Source of the DNA: Candidatus Woesearchaeota archaeon CG10_big_fil_rev_8_21_14_0_10_44_13
Lineage (GTDB): Archaea; Nanobdellota; Nanobdellia; Woesearchaeales; UBA12501
Direction: 5' to 3'
Assembly: GCA_002762985.1 (NCBI GenBank)
Contig: PCXZ01000025.1
Coordinates: 1 to 62,535, forward strand
Length of the DNA: 62,535 bases
Below the pieces are notes generated by a model. That model was not told where the DNA came from and made no database searches. It worked only from the letters and a program-made list of their open reading frames with translations. The position numbers and the translations under genes are program-made. Below are positions 16,295 to 25,097 of this stretch, in pieces. The number at the start of each line of letters is the position of its first letter. Positions within the stretch are counted from its first letter, which is position 1.

Positions 16295-17089
16295 TCATTC
16301 AGTTTTCTTTTCGTCCGGGGCAGCTTCACTAACGGCTTCGCCGGCATCTTCCGTTGCAATTTCCTCTTTCTTAGGCTCTTCTTTCTTGTGATCCTTCTTA
16401 TCTTCTTCCTTCTTTGCCTCTTTCTTCCTTGGTTTCTTCGCCTTCTTCTTGATCTCCTCTTCAAGAGGCTTCTCTTCGATCACATTGATGGCTTCGTCGC
16501 TCACTTCCATGTCGTCAGGCAGTTTCGTTGTCGGTGGCATTATGCTCACTTTCACGCCAACCACGCCTGATTTGAGGTTCGCTGAAGCATGGGACTTGTT
16601 GATGCCTGTCAATGCGATATCGCCGCATTTTTTCAGGTAACCTTTGTAAAATCTCCATGATTTTGCCCTTGTGCTCGGGATCTTGCCGTTTATGACTATC
16701 TCTATCCCGAATGCGCCTGCGCCCATCACATCCTGCATGACCTTGTGCGCGATGCCTTTGAAATTTGATGATCCGTATCTCTCCAATGATGCCGCAATCC
16801 TCTCTGCGACTATCTGAGAGTCAAGGTTCACGTCGCCCACCTCGCTTATCTCGAGCTGGGGGTTTTCAAGATTGAATTTGTTCTTCAGGTCTGATGTCAG
16901 CTTCTTTATGTTCTGGCCTTTCCTCCCTACGATCAATCCTGGTCTTGAAGCGAATATGACTACTTTCTCGCCCAGAGGGGTTCTCTGCACTTTTGTGTGG
17001 CTGTGGCCGCTGTTCTTCAGGTTACCTGAGATGTACTCTTCTATCTGGTACTCCTTTATCTTCTCTGCCACAATCTTCCTCTCGATCAT
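16295..17089 (-). CDS. rps3: Small subunit ribosomal protein uS3
   Basis: 264 residues. N-terminal MIERKIVAEKIKEYQIEEYI, KH domain with VIFASRPGLIVGRKGQNIKK (about 48-67), and the C-domain KSWRFYKGYLKKCGDIALT with GVKVSIMPP. The final 50 residues are a Lys/Glu-rich low-complexity tail ending in an acidic stretch. Start overlaps the uL22 stop by 4 bp (ATGA). Confidence 0.96.
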   Translation of the reverse strand: MIERKIVAEKIKEYQIEEYISGNLKNSGHSHTKVQRTPLGEKVVIFASRPGLIVGRKGQNIKKLTSDLKNKFNLENPQLEISEVGDVNLDSQIVAERIAASLERYGSSNFKGIAHKVMQDVMGAGAFGIEIVINGKIPSTRAKSWRFYKGYLKKCGDIALTGINKSHASANLKSGVVGVKVSIMPPTTKLPDDMEVSDEAINVIEEKPLEEEIKKKAKKPRKKEAKKEEDKKDHKKEEPKKEEIATEDAGEAVSEAAPDEKKTE

Positions 17090-17676
17090 TTTTTCACCTT
17101 TGATTCTTGTTCCGGTCTTTCAGATTTTTCATGCTTGTCAGTTGTTGCTTTCTCATCTGTCTTTTTTTGTTCTGGTATGTTTGATTTTGATTTTGCCAGG
17201 GACTTATTGCTGGATTTCTCTGGTCTCTCCGACTGCTCGGATTCCACTGCCACAAGTTCGATATGCGTCCTTTTTGCCTGCAATCCCCTCATCCTGCCGT
17301 ATCTCGGCGGCCTTGATGCCTTGTTTGCGCACGCATGTTTTATTATGAGAGCGGAGGTATTCAGGCCTTTCTGCTGGGCATTCGCCTCTATACTGTTCAG
17401 CAGTCCCAAAATCTCCCCTGAAGCCTTTATAGGGTATCTTCCGCCAGCAATCTTCCCTCTCTTGTGGCCTGCCCCTTCAGTGAATCTTTTGAAAGGCACA
17501 GGTGTCTTCATCTTGATGACTGCCTCCATGATCTCTTTTGCCTTTTCGAGCTTCCTGCCCTTTATGAAATTGCATATCTCTATGGACTGTTTAGTGGAGA
17601 TAGGGAGGTCCCTGCCGACTACCTTAGCCATCTTCTCCTTGTCATATCCCTGGAATGCATAGTTGTGCGCTGACAT
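17086..17676 (-). CDS. rpl22: Large subunit ribosomal protein uL22
   Basis: 196 residues. The core shows DLPISTKQSIEICNFIKGRK, VPFKRFTEGAGHKRGKIAGG with RYPIKASGEIL, and the tunnel loop region RPPRYGRMRGLQAKRTHIEL. About 45 additional residues at the C-terminus are Ser/Lys/Glu-rich low complexity. The long beta hairpin lines the exit tunnel in known ribosomes. Confidence 0.95.
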   Translation of the reverse strand: MSAHNYAFQGYDKEKMAKVVGRDLPISTKQSIEICNFIKGRKLEKAKEIMEAVIKMKTPVPFKRFTEGAGHKRGKIAGGRYPIKASGEILGLLNSIEANAQQKGLNTSALIIKHACANKASRPPRYGRMRGLQAKRTHIELVAVESEQSERPEKSSNKSLAKSKSNIPEQKKTDEKATTDKHEKSERPEQESKVKK

Positions 17677-17770
17677 TTTGTTTTTTGTTCCTATTTTTTT
17701 GTTCCGGATTTTTTATCTTTTGATTTTCTTATTTCACATTTTTTCTGCTTTATCCTGCTGATTATCCCAT

Positions 17771-18154
17771 CTACCTCACTGAGACGCTTGCGCTTGACCT
17801 TGTTGCCCCGATGCCTGGCGCAGAGTGCTTGACTCCTTTCCTTGTGAAAGCGAATTCCCCGAGATAATGCCCTATCATGTGGGGCGCTATGCTGACAAGC
17901 ACGAACTCTTTTCCATTGTAGATCTTGATTATGCTGTTGACCATCTCAGGCAATATGACCATGTCCCTGCACTGGGTCTTCAGGTTAGGGTCTTTTTTCT
18001 TGACTTTCGCCAGCACTTTCTTGTGCTGATCAGGCAGGCCCCTTGTCAGGGATCTCCTCTGTCTTGATGGCAGCAGCTTTATGAAATCCTTGAGGCTCAT
18101 CGCCTGAAGCTCCTCTAATGATTTTCCGCGATATGTGAAATCTTTTTTAGCCAT
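17771..18154 (-). CDS. rps19: Small subunit ribosomal protein uS19
   Basis: 127 residues, archaeal length. Starts MAKKDFTYRGKSLEELQAMS, has FIKLLPSRQRRSLTRGL and the conserved core CRDMVILPEMVNSIIKIYNG, KEFVLVSIAPHMIGHYLGEF and the C-terminal TRKGVKHSAPGIGATRSSAS. It contacts tRNA and 16S rRNA in the head of the 30S subunit. No unusual extension. Confidence 0.97.
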   Translation of the reverse strand: MAKKDFTYRGKSLEELQAMSLKDFIKLLPSRQRRSLTRGLPDQHKKVLAKVKKKDPNLKTQCRDMVILPEMVNSIIKIYNGKEFVLVSIAPHMIGHYLGEFAFTRKGVKHSAPGIGATRSSASVSVR

Positions 18155-18239
18155 TTTGCCACCTTGTATCCTGTTGTTTCATGATTTTTTGCTTTGATTT
18201 TTGTTTATTTTTATTTTATTGCCGTTTATTGCGAATTTA

Positions 18240-18986
18240 TCATTGCTGATTGCTCTGCTTGATTATTGCCTCTTTCTTCGCCCTTCCGCTCTTCCTCGGC
18301 CTTATCATTCCCACATTCCTTCCTGGCGGAGCGTGCCTTGGCGCTGTAGTAGGCCTTCCTTTCTTCGTCGAGTGCTTGCCTCCGAATGGATGGTCTACTG
18401 CGTTCATGGATGTTCCTGATACGCTAGGCCATAGCTTGTTCTTGGCCATCATCTTATAATACTTATTGCCTGCTTTCATGAAAGGCTTCTCTATCCTTCC
18501 CCCTCCTGCTATGACCCCTATGCAGGCCCTGCATTCAGGATTGAACTCCCTCTCTTTTTTCGAGGGCAGCTGGACGATGACCTTATCTTTCATCTTTGCG
18601 ACTACCCTTGCGAATGTGCCTGAGGCCCTTACGAATTTGCCTCCGTCTCCTGGCTGTGATTCAAGATTATATACTATCGTGCCTTCAGGAAGGTTCTTCA
18701 GGGAAGTCGTGTTGCCAACCTCTGCCTGCGCTTCGCTTCCTGATTCGACCATGTCCCCCACTTTCATACCCTCGGCAGCAATCAATAAGCATGTCTCGCC
18801 GTCGTCATACCTTATCTGGACCAATGGAGCTGAATGGCCCTGGCAGTGGATTATGTCTGTTATCTGGCCTTTTGTGGTCTTCTCGTCAAGAGTCCTGTGG
18901 CTGGCCCTGCCTTCATACCTGAAGCTTGGGGCCCTGTAAGTAGGTCCGCCTTTTCCACGTGCCTGCTGAATTAAATTTTTACCCAT
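18240..18986 (-). CDS. rpl2: Large subunit ribosomal protein uL2
   Basis: 248 residues, needed for peptidyl-transferase function and subunit joining. Conserved features are the GDMVESG and VYNLESQPGDGGKFVRASGT region, PECRACIGVIAGGGRIEKPF, and the C-terminal NAVDHPFGGKHSTKKGRPTT loop near the catalytic centre. Length is normal; the C-terminus ends in a short Gln-rich stretch. Confidence 0.97.
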   Translation of the reverse strand: MGKNLIQQARGKGGPTYRAPSFRYEGRASHRTLDEKTTKGQITDIIHCQGHSAPLVQIRYDDGETCLLIAAEGMKVGDMVESGSEAQAEVGNTTSLKNLPEGTIVYNLESQPGDGGKFVRASGTFARVVAKMKDKVIVQLPSKKEREFNPECRACIGVIAGGGRIEKPFMKAGNKYYKMMAKNKLWPSVSGTSMNAVDHPFGGKHSTKKGRPTTAPRHAPPGRNVGMIRPRKSGRAKKEAIIKQSNQQ

Positions 18987-19041
18987 GAGTCACCTTAAGC
19001 ATGATATCCATATTGTTTTTATCCGGGAGATTACTCCAGTA

Positions 19042-19302
19042 TTACATCAGCCCCAGCTGTGTCGCTATATCTATAGCCGGAGTCTCGGCGCTGAATTTTA
19101 TGTATGCCCTCTTCTGGCCTTTGCATGTCATGAATGTGTTGACTTTCTCCACTTTTGCCTTGAACATATCCTCGATTGCCTTCTTCACGTCATCCTTTGT
19201 CGCCCTTATATCTACTACGAAGATGAGCTTGTTCTCGCTTTCCATCAGTCTTATCGATTTTTCCGTCGAAAGCGGGTGTTTTATGACTTCTCTTTGTTCC
19301 AT
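19042..19302 (-). CDS. rpl23: Large subunit ribosomal protein uL23
   Basis: 86 residues. Family motif HPLSTEKSIRLMESENKLIF at the start, then DIRATKDDVKKAIEDMFKAK and VNTFMTCKGQKRAYIKFS. It frames the peptide exit and the SRP and translocon docking site. Short, with no extra tails. Canonical position between uL4 and uL2. Confidence 0.97.
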   Translation of the reverse strand: MEQREVIKHPLSTEKSIRLMESENKLIFVVDIRATKDDVKKAIEDMFKAKVEKVNTFMTCKGQKRAYIKFSAETPAIDIATQLGLM

Positions 19303-19357
19303 TTTGACCTTTTGATGATTTCAGTTGATTATTTTTAACATTAATGGATTATGGCCT

Positions 19358-20326
19358 TTATTTTTTTGCTGCGGGTTTTTTTGCAGACTGTTTTTGCGCG
19401 GGCGCCTTCGCTTTTTGTCTGACTGCCGCTTTCTTTGCATCCTTCTGCTGGGCCATCTGCTGCTTTATCATGGCCGCCTTCTGCTCTTTCTTCTGCTGCA
19501 TATTCTCTCCATGATAATCTGATGTGAAGAGCTTTTCTTTTGCGATCCTCTCTATGGCCCCATCAGTGAATATCGTCAATCTGCCGATGTGAGTCCCGGG
19601 AGCAAGAAGCTCTGCGTTCAGGTTCTGCACTTCGACGACATCCACTCCAGGTATGTTGTTTCCTGTCTTGAGCAGTGCGCATTTCCTTGAGACTACGATC
19701 AATGGGCCTTTTTTCTGTATGTATTTCCTTCCCCTCAGCCTGCCTTTTCCTGCCCTGAAGCTCCTCTCCGATATCCTGTCAAGCTCTCCGCCGAATCCGA
19801 GCCTTTCAAGCGCTACTGTAACCTCTTTTGTCTTCTTTATGTCTTCGATGCCTTTCTGGACTATGAATGGATAATCCTGGGGGACTATGTGGCCTCTCTT
19901 TGCCACGATCTCCCTTATGACTGTGCATGCCATCGCAGACCTTATCGCTTTCCTTCTCTCTTTCCTGTTTATCTTCTTCTCCCATATCTTCTCTGATTTA
20001 GGCGGATGGGCCTTTCTTCCACCGACTGTCCCTGGAGCGACTGCGCCAACGAAGTAGAACTGTGTGCCGCGCCTGTTGAGCGTTTTTCTTGGCACCCTGC
20101 TTATCCCCTTGCCGTACGAGCCCTTGTAATCCCTCCTTCTCCTGGAGAGTTTCGCTGAAGCCCTCTGGCCTGCACCGAATTTTGCTCCATAAGGCTGCCT
20201 CCTGTTCGATTGGACTGCCTCTACAGCCCTCTTTATCAGGTCAGGCCTTACAAGCTCGCTGAACTGCGGAGGCAGATCAACTGTTCCTGTTGCGGCTTTG
20301 CTTTGCGTGTATATCTTGAGTTTCAT
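19358..20326 (-). CDS. rpl4: Large subunit ribosomal protein uL4 with Ala/Lys-rich tail
   Basis: 322 residues. The N-terminal part has PQFSELVRPDLIKRAVEAVQ and the tunnel loop FGAGQRASAKLSRRRRDYKG, followed by GGRKAHPPKSEKIWEKKINR and the archaeal C-domain. The last 50 residues are a Gln/Lys/Ala-rich low-complexity tail (KAPAQKQSAKKPAAKK at the end). uL4 is an autoregulator in bacteria; no such evidence is visible here. Confidence 0.96.
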   Translation of the reverse strand: MKLKIYTQSKAATGTVDLPPQFSELVRPDLIKRAVEAVQSNRRQPYGAKFGAGQRASAKLSRRRRDYKGSYGKGISRVPRKTLNRRGTQFYFVGAVAPGTVGGRKAHPPKSEKIWEKKINRKERRKAIRSAMACTVIREIVAKRGHIVPQDYPFIVQKGIEDIKKTKEVTVALERLGFGGELDRISERSFRAGKGRLRGRKYIQKKGPLIVVSRKCALLKTGNNIPGVDVVEVQNLNAELLAPGTHIGRLTIFTDGAIERIAKEKLFTSDYHGENMQQKKEQKAAMIKQQMAQQKDAKKAAVRQKAKAPAQKQSAKKPAAKK

Positions 20327-20412
20327 TTTTTATTCGCCGATGATTTTTGTTTTTGTTGATTTTTGTTTTTTATTGTTTTTTATTTCCTTTTCATCTATGC
20401 ATTGCTTCAGGA

Positions 20413-21390
20413 TTATGATGATAATATTATCTGCTGTATCGCTGGCGCTTCTTTCGCCATCCTCTTGTTCTCGCGCGTGGCCTTGCACAGTCTCACAATC
20501 CTTTTCTTGGCTCCTGTGACCGAGCCTTTTATGAGTATGCAAGGGTTGTTGACTATGCCATACCTGTTGAATCCGCCTGCAGGATTCACTTTTGAAGGGT
20601 CTTTCTCTATCTTTATTATCTGCTTGTTGTAATCCAGCCTAGTGTGGTAACCCATCTGGCCTGCGTGAGCTACCCTGTACATCATATGTCCCTGGCCGCA
20701 CCAGCTTCCCAGGCTTGCAGGACCCCTCTTTGTCTTCTCTGCCTTATGCGATCTTATCGTCACGCCGAACCTCTTGACCGGGCCCTGGAATCCTTTTCCT
20801 TTTGATACTGCATGGATGTCGACCTGCTGCCCTTCCTGGAATACACCCCCCACAGTTATCTCCTTGCCGAGCATGTTTTTTGCATAATCGAATTTTGTCT
20901 TTATGTTCCCGCCGAGGCCTATCTCAAAGACATCGGGCTTTTTCTTGCCTAAGCCTGTAAGCTTCGGCTGCGTATATACAAGAAGTGTGATATCTGCATA
21001 TTCATCGGGATTTATCTTTGCCAGCTCTGACTCGTTTGTTTTCTTCGGCAAAGGCAGCTTCCTTTCAAGCTCTTTGTCCACTTTTCCCATGATCTCGTTC
21101 GTGACCTTGAGGCCATAGGGTGTTTTTTTGTAGAATTTGATAGAAGAGACTTTCAATGGCGGGCATTCGACAATCGTAACGGGCATGCTTATGTCCTGCC
21201 CTTTGGTCTGTGAGAATTTCCTGTTGTCAGTTGCTATGATGTGGGCCATGCCTGCCTTATATCCTGCAAATCCGAGGGGTTTGGCATCTGGCGCACTAGC
21301 CCAAGACCTGACTCTAGCGTAATGTCTCCTTGCCCTTTTCCTGGGCCAAAACTGCATTGAACCCTTTCTTGGTTGGCTTCTCTTTGGCAT
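20413..21390 (-). CDS. rpl3: Large subunit ribosomal protein uL3
   Basis: 325 residues, the first gene of the supercluster. Archaeal/eukaryotic hallmarks include the N-terminal basic arm (SMQFWPRKRARRHYARVRSW), GFAGYKAGMAHI, the KGKGFQGPVKRFGV segment and GSWCGQGHMMYRVAHAGQMG. It is one of the proteins that start 50S assembly. A CGGGAT stretch precedes the ATG. Promoter elements for the whole operon must lie in the 370-bp region upstream. Confidence 0.96.
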   Translation of the reverse strand: MPKRSQPRKGSMQFWPRKRARRHYARVRSWASAPDAKPLGFAGYKAGMAHIIATDNRKFSQTKGQDISMPVTIVECPPLKVSSIKFYKKTPYGLKVTNEIMGKVDKELERKLPLPKKTNESELAKINPDEYADITLLVYTQPKLTGLGKKKPDVFEIGLGGNIKTKFDYAKNMLGKEITVGGVFQEGQQVDIHAVSKGKGFQGPVKRFGVTIRSHKAEKTKRGPASLGSWCGQGHMMYRVAHAGQMGYHTRLDYNKQIIKIEKDPSKVNPAGGFNRYGIVNNPCILIKGSVTGAKKRIVRLCKATRENKRMAKEAPAIQQIILSS

Positions 21391-21760
21391 TTTATCCCGT
21401 TTATCTTATCCTATATTATATGGGTTATTATATGGATTTAAGGTTTTAAAGATAAAATAGGCTATTTTTGCCTAAATAAGGCCATTCTGCTGTCCTTTTT
21501 AGTAAATAAGCCTATTTATAAAGCCTCTCCTTCCAGAATAAGTTTATAACCAAACTTGTGCTGAAAGGCTTTTTTTCAGGCTTGTTTGAACCTTTTCCCG
21601 TATTTAAACTTGAAATTACGCGTTTAAACACCTTATTTGCGTTTTTTTTATAATTTTTCTAGTGTATATAAATATTTTGGTGGTTTTATTTTTGAGAGGC
21701 ATTTGAATGGCATCAATCACCATCAAAAGATATTTAAATAAGGCATTATAAGGCAGGTTT
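21391..21760. promoter_or_regulatory. Divergent control region of the ribosomal operon and the 21761 gene
   Basis: No gene found. Several TATA-like boxes point toward uL3 (TTTATAAA near 21530, TTATAAAC near 21546, and weaker ones nearer the gene), so a leader of up to about 110 nt is possible. On the minus strand that leader could form a short stem TAGGC-AAAAATA-GCCTA (about 21459-21475). Toward the plus strand a TATTTAAATA box at about 21731-21740 fits a leaderless start at 21761. Confidence 0.5.
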
Positions 21761-22435
21761 ATGAAAAAGCAATATTTCATAATAATCATGGCAATCGTGT
21801 TTCTTTCAGTTATGTCAATCCCTGTTTCAGCAGCCCCTGCATGGAAGAAAACTTCCAATGCTCCTGCGACAACTACTACTGCAACCCAGCCGCAGGTCAT
21901 TGAAAAGGTCATAATACAGAACAACACAGTCGTGCAGCAGTCAGCTGCTCCTAAAACTAATTGGTATGAGGACTGGAATTTCATAGCTATCGTCATCGCA
22001 GTGATAGGCGCTCTGGGAGGATGGCTTATATCGAGGAAAATAAGGGGCAAGACGGCAAAATACATGACTGAGATAGACCATGCTTACAGAACCTACAGGA
22101 AGAACGCGAATAAATGCGAGGCAGAGCTTGCCGGCGTCAGGGAGAAGATCGAGGATGATTTCAAGAAAGGGAAGCTGAATGACAACAGCCTTGCGATACT
22201 TGATGCCAGGATAGACAAGTATTCCAAGGAACTCAGGAATGAAGTGATAGACAAGGGATTCAAACTGCCCCCTGACCTCAACAAGAAGATAAAGCATATG
22301 CTTTCCGACGGAATCATAACGAAAGAGGAATATGGGCATTTCGCCAAGGGCATAGAGAATGAGCAGCTAAGCAAGCAGGACAAGGAAGAATTGAATAAGC
22401 TGATGAAGAAATGGAGAGATGAGGATAAGAGATGA
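21761..22435 (+). CDS. Membrane-anchored protein with SHOCT-like C-terminal motifs
   Basis: 224 residues, not assigned to a known family. It starts with a clear signal sequence (YFIIIMAIVFLSVMSIPVSA, cleavage likely after about residue 26), then a Thr/Ala linker, one transmembrane helix (about 67-89) and a long charged cytoplasmic helical region. The C-terminal MLSDGIITKEEYGHF resembles the SHOCT motif used for oligomerisation. It ends directly against the convergent primase gene with no spacer. Role unknown. Confidence 0.75.
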   Translation: MKKQYFIIIMAIVFLSVMSIPVSAAPAWKKTSNAPATTTTATQPQVIEKVIIQNNTVVQQSAAPKTNWYEDWNFIAIVIAVIGALGGWLISRKIRGKTAKYMTEIDHAYRTYRKNANKCEAELAGVREKIEDDFKKGKLNDNSLAILDARIDKYSKELRNEVIDKGFKLPPDLNKKIKHMLSDGIITKEEYGHFAKGIENEQLSKQDKEELNKLMKKWRDEDKR

Positions 22436-23830
22436 TCATTCTTTTTTTGTAGTGTCCTTTTCCGGGCTTTCGGCCTTTGCGGATTTTTTCGTCTTTTTCT
22501 TGTTCGTCTTATCCTTCTCCCTATTCAGATAATAGACCTTCCTCTTGGAATAATTCACTGGATTCTTAACCCTGCTGCAAAGGTTGTCAGGCAGGCAGAT
22601 GTGCATGTCCTTGTAGTACATCCCGTTGTCGCAGTTCGGCGGCAGGATCTTTTTCTTCTGCTGCTTGTGGTACCTGAGCTGGCCCACTAATATGGTCTCC
22701 CTCAGCTGATCCTTGTTCCTCTTGTTCCATTCGTGCAGCTCCTTCTCTATCTGGTCATGGTCCCATCCGACTGAACTCAGGAAATTAACAAGCATGAACA
22801 TGAACCTTTTTTTGCCGTCTTCCATTCCTTTCAGCCCGGCCTTTATGCATGGGGGGAAGAATTCCACAGGTATCGCCTCCTGCAATGCATCAAAATCCCC
22901 ATATCTTCTTCCGGAAGATGATCTCTTCTCCTCTTCCTCCTTCTGCTTCTTCGCCCCGAAGTCGAATGCCTGCACAATGAGGTCTTTAGCCTCATTTGGG
23001 TTCGCTTTGCTGCGGTCTATGAAGACAAGATTATTGCTGATCTTCACCTTTTCGGGCTTTGCATCCTCCTTGCTGAAATCAAGGACTGATTCCGGGTCTA
23101 TGGGGACCGAGACCAGGCCGGATTTCTCATTGAAGCTGTACGGCATGCGATAGAGATGCCTTGAGGATATCAGGAGCGTGTCTATGCTGAGCACAGTGAA
23201 TGGGTCGAATTCGCCGTCCTTGACGATCTCGTTGAATTTCTTCCCTGATTTCACCGCTATCTTGTTGATGTCCTCCCTTTTCAGGAGCTCTTTCGCAAGA
23301 TGCTTCTTTATCATCTCTTTGAGATAGAATGCGATCTTCCTCGGAGCCTCGGGGAACAGCAGCCTCGTCTCCATGTTATGCACATTTTCTGGGAACGCCT
23401 CGAACGGCACTGCTATATGGAATCCGTGGTTGCCAGAGAATTTGCATGTCAATGACATTATCCCATGATGCCTGAGAGCCTTTATTATGAAATCCCCTGC
23501 GATCTTGCTGTAGTCCAGGAACTGGCAGTCGATATCTATCACAAGATCCCATCCTTTCCTTAGGTTGTCGATCTCCTGCCGCTTCATCATCGGATCGAGC
23601 TGCAGTGGATTCTTCCATAGCTCCTCTGATGCGTGGAAGGACGTTGCCCCCTGCCTTGCCAGCTCGAGAATGTCATTAGGGTATTGGATCGTGTCAGGCC
23701 TTTTTCCGAATCCCTTATCGCCGAACTTGACAGCGACTTCCTTGTCCTTTGCATGCTGGACTATCGCTTCCTGCACATCTTTCCTCTTATAGTACATAAG
23801 AAGTGTGCTTATGCTTAGGTTATTCTCCAT
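22436..23830 (-). CDS. Single-chain DNA primase (PriS core fused to PriL-type Fe-S domain)
   Basis: 464 residues from ATG 23830. The catalytic AEP core has WDLVIDIDCQ (D99 and D101), SGNHGFH (132-138) and a RHLYRMPYSFNEKSGLV segment near 245. The remainder resembles the PriL C-terminal domain: FPPC near 328, then PPNC near 401 and two more cysteines near 409 and 417, enough for a 4Fe-4S cluster, in the PriL order. Single-chain primases of this kind are known from Nanoarchaeum and other DPANN. A Lys/Thr-rich tail follows. Alternative start is ATG 23848; AGGGGG favours 23830. No separate priL is in the window. Confidence 0.88.
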   Translation of the reverse strand: MENNLSISTLLMYYKRKDVQEAIVQHAKDKEVAVKFGDKGFGKRPDTIQYPNDILELARQGATSFHASEELWKNPLQLDPMMKRQEIDNLRKGWDLVIDIDCQFLDYSKIAGDFIIKALRHHGIMSLTCKFSGNHGFHIAVPFEAFPENVHNMETRLLFPEAPRKIAFYLKEMIKKHLAKELLKREDINKIAVKSGKKFNEIVKDGEFDPFTVLSIDTLLISSRHLYRMPYSFNEKSGLVSVPIDPESVLDFSKEDAKPEKVKISNNLVFIDRSKANPNEAKDLIVQAFDFGAKKQKEEEEKRSSSGRRYGDFDALQEAIPVEFFPPCIKAGLKGMEDGKKRFMFMLVNFLSSVGWDHDQIEKELHEWNKRNKDQLRETILVGQLRYHKQQKKKILPPNCDNGMYYKDMHICLPDNLCSRVKNPVNYSKRKVYYLNREKDKTNKKKTKKSAKAESPEKDTTKKE

Positions 23831-23972
23831 TTTCCCCCTGATGGCCATATTATATAGGCGATTATTTAAGTTTTTGGGTATTTTGACTAAATCTTTTGGT
23901 TTTTGTTTCTTTGGCTGATTGCTGTGCTTGTTTTCAGTTAAATTTTTATATCTGGCTGAAGGGGGATATTAA

Positions 23973-24170
23973 ATGAAAACCATACTCAAGAACAGCGTGA
24001 AAAAAGCATTGGGCATAGCTCTCATACTCCTTGGCATAATCGGCCTTTTTGTTCCCATCCTGCAGGGCATACTCCTCATCCTCGCGGGTCTTCTGCTGCT
24101 GGAATATAAGCCTGTAACAAAGTTTGTGCATTCTCTCAAGGAAAAATGGAAAAAAAGAAGGAAGAGCTGA
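23973..24170 (+). CDS. Small two-helix membrane protein (PGPGW/DUF454-like)
   Basis: 65 residues: two hydrophobic helices separated by a Pro turn (ALGIALILLGIIGLFVPILQ, then GILLILAGLLLLEYKP), with basic ends. The GxxGLFVPILQGILLxxxGLLL pattern matches small membrane proteins of the PGPGW type; function unknown. AGGGGGA precedes the ATG and an AT-rich TATA-like box lies about 27 bp upstream. First gene of an overlapping three-gene operon with the TOPRIM and LEA14-like genes. Confidence 0.7.
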   Translation: MKTILKNSVKKALGIALILLGIIGLFVPILQGILLILAGLLLLEYKPVTKFVHSLKEKWKKRRKS

Positions 24171-24502
24171 TTGAATGGACGAGAAAGCTTGCTGAATCTG
24201 GCAAGGCGATAATCGTCGAGGGGCAGAAAGACAGGAAGTCATTGGAATTCTTCGGCATAAAGGATATAGTAACATTAAAAAAACCGTTATACTTAATAGC
24301 AGAAGAGATTGCCGAAAAGAGCAAAGAAGCCATAATACTCACTGATTTTGACAGGAAAGGAAAAGAGCTGTATGGCAGGCTGAAAAAAGACCTGGAGAGG
24401 AACGGCGTAAAAGTAGACAATTATTTCAGGGAGTTCCTCCAGAAGAACACAAAACTGAGCCATATCGAGGGATTGAGGACTTATGTGGGGAATCTTGGAT
24501 GA
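24146..24502 (+). CDS. Stand-alone TOPRIM domain protein (UPF0292-like)
   Basis: 118 residues consisting almost only of a TOPRIM fold: the Glu motif AIIVEGQKDRKSLEFFG (E25) and the DxD motif AIILTDFDRKGKELYGRL. TOPRIM folds occur in topoisomerases, DnaG primase, RNase M5 and OLD nucleases and bind divalent metal. The archaeal stand-alone UPF0292 group has no settled function; RNA or DNA cleavage is a reasonable guess. It overlaps the preceding gene by 25 bp and the next by 4 bp. Confidence 0.82.
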   Translation: MEKKKEELIEWTRKLAESGKAIIVEGQKDRKSLEFFGIKDIVTLKKPLYLIAEEIAEKSKEAIILTDFDRKGKELYGRLKKDLERNGVKVDNYFREFLQKNTKLSHIEGLRTYVGNLG

Positions 24503-25029
24503 AAACCGGATATAAAATCATAATAGGCATATTAGCTTTGATTATCATAATTGCCGCAGGAAGCGCATATTATTACATCCATGCGATAAAATCCGTCAGC
24601 GTGAAAGATTTCCGGATAACCTCCCTGAGCAATATGACCCAGGAAGGGTTCATGATTGATGGAAGGATAATACTACATAATCCTTCTCTGATCAATATAA
24701 GGATATATGAATCCAAAGTCCAGTTCTTTAAAAAAGATAACAATGCCCTGCTGGCCACAGGCATGATAAAAGAGAATGTCCTCAAGCCCGAGTCAGACAC
24801 ACAGATGGATTTCTCAGGAGAGGTGAAGTTTTCCAATACCCTTGATCTTGCCTTGGATGTGATGGGGAAAAACGAGACCATAGTCGTAGCCAAAGGCAAC
24901 ATATTGGTCTCGAAATCCATGGACGTCTCAGTGCCATTCAGCGTTGAGTTTGACATAAACAGGCAGCTCAAGGATTATGCAGACAGCAAAATCAACCGAT
25001 TGCTTGATTATTTCGGTTTGAGCGTCTGA
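24499..25029 (+). CDS. Membrane-anchored LEA14/WHy domain protein
   Basis: 176 residues. An N-terminal transmembrane anchor (about 5-27) is followed by a WHy/LEA type 2 beta-sandwich: VKDFRITSLSNMTQEGFMID, GRIILHNPSLINIRIYESKV and a second strand set to the end. LEA14-like proteins are linked to stress or desiccation, but in archaea the role is open. The ATGA overlap with the TOPRIM gene indicates coupled translation. Confidence 0.8.
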   Translation: MKTGYKIIIGILALIIIIAAGSAYYYIHAIKSVSVKDFRITSLSNMTQEGFMIDGRIILHNPSLINIRIYESKVQFFKKDNNALLATGMIKENVLKPESDTQMDFSGEVKFSNTLDLALDVMGKNETIVVAKGNILVSKSMDVSVPFSVEFDINRQLKDYADSKINRLLDYFGLSV

Positions 25030-25097
25030 TGATCGGCATGCGATAGATGCCATAAAAATCATAAAATATATAAACAGGATTTGCTGCGTTCAACAGG

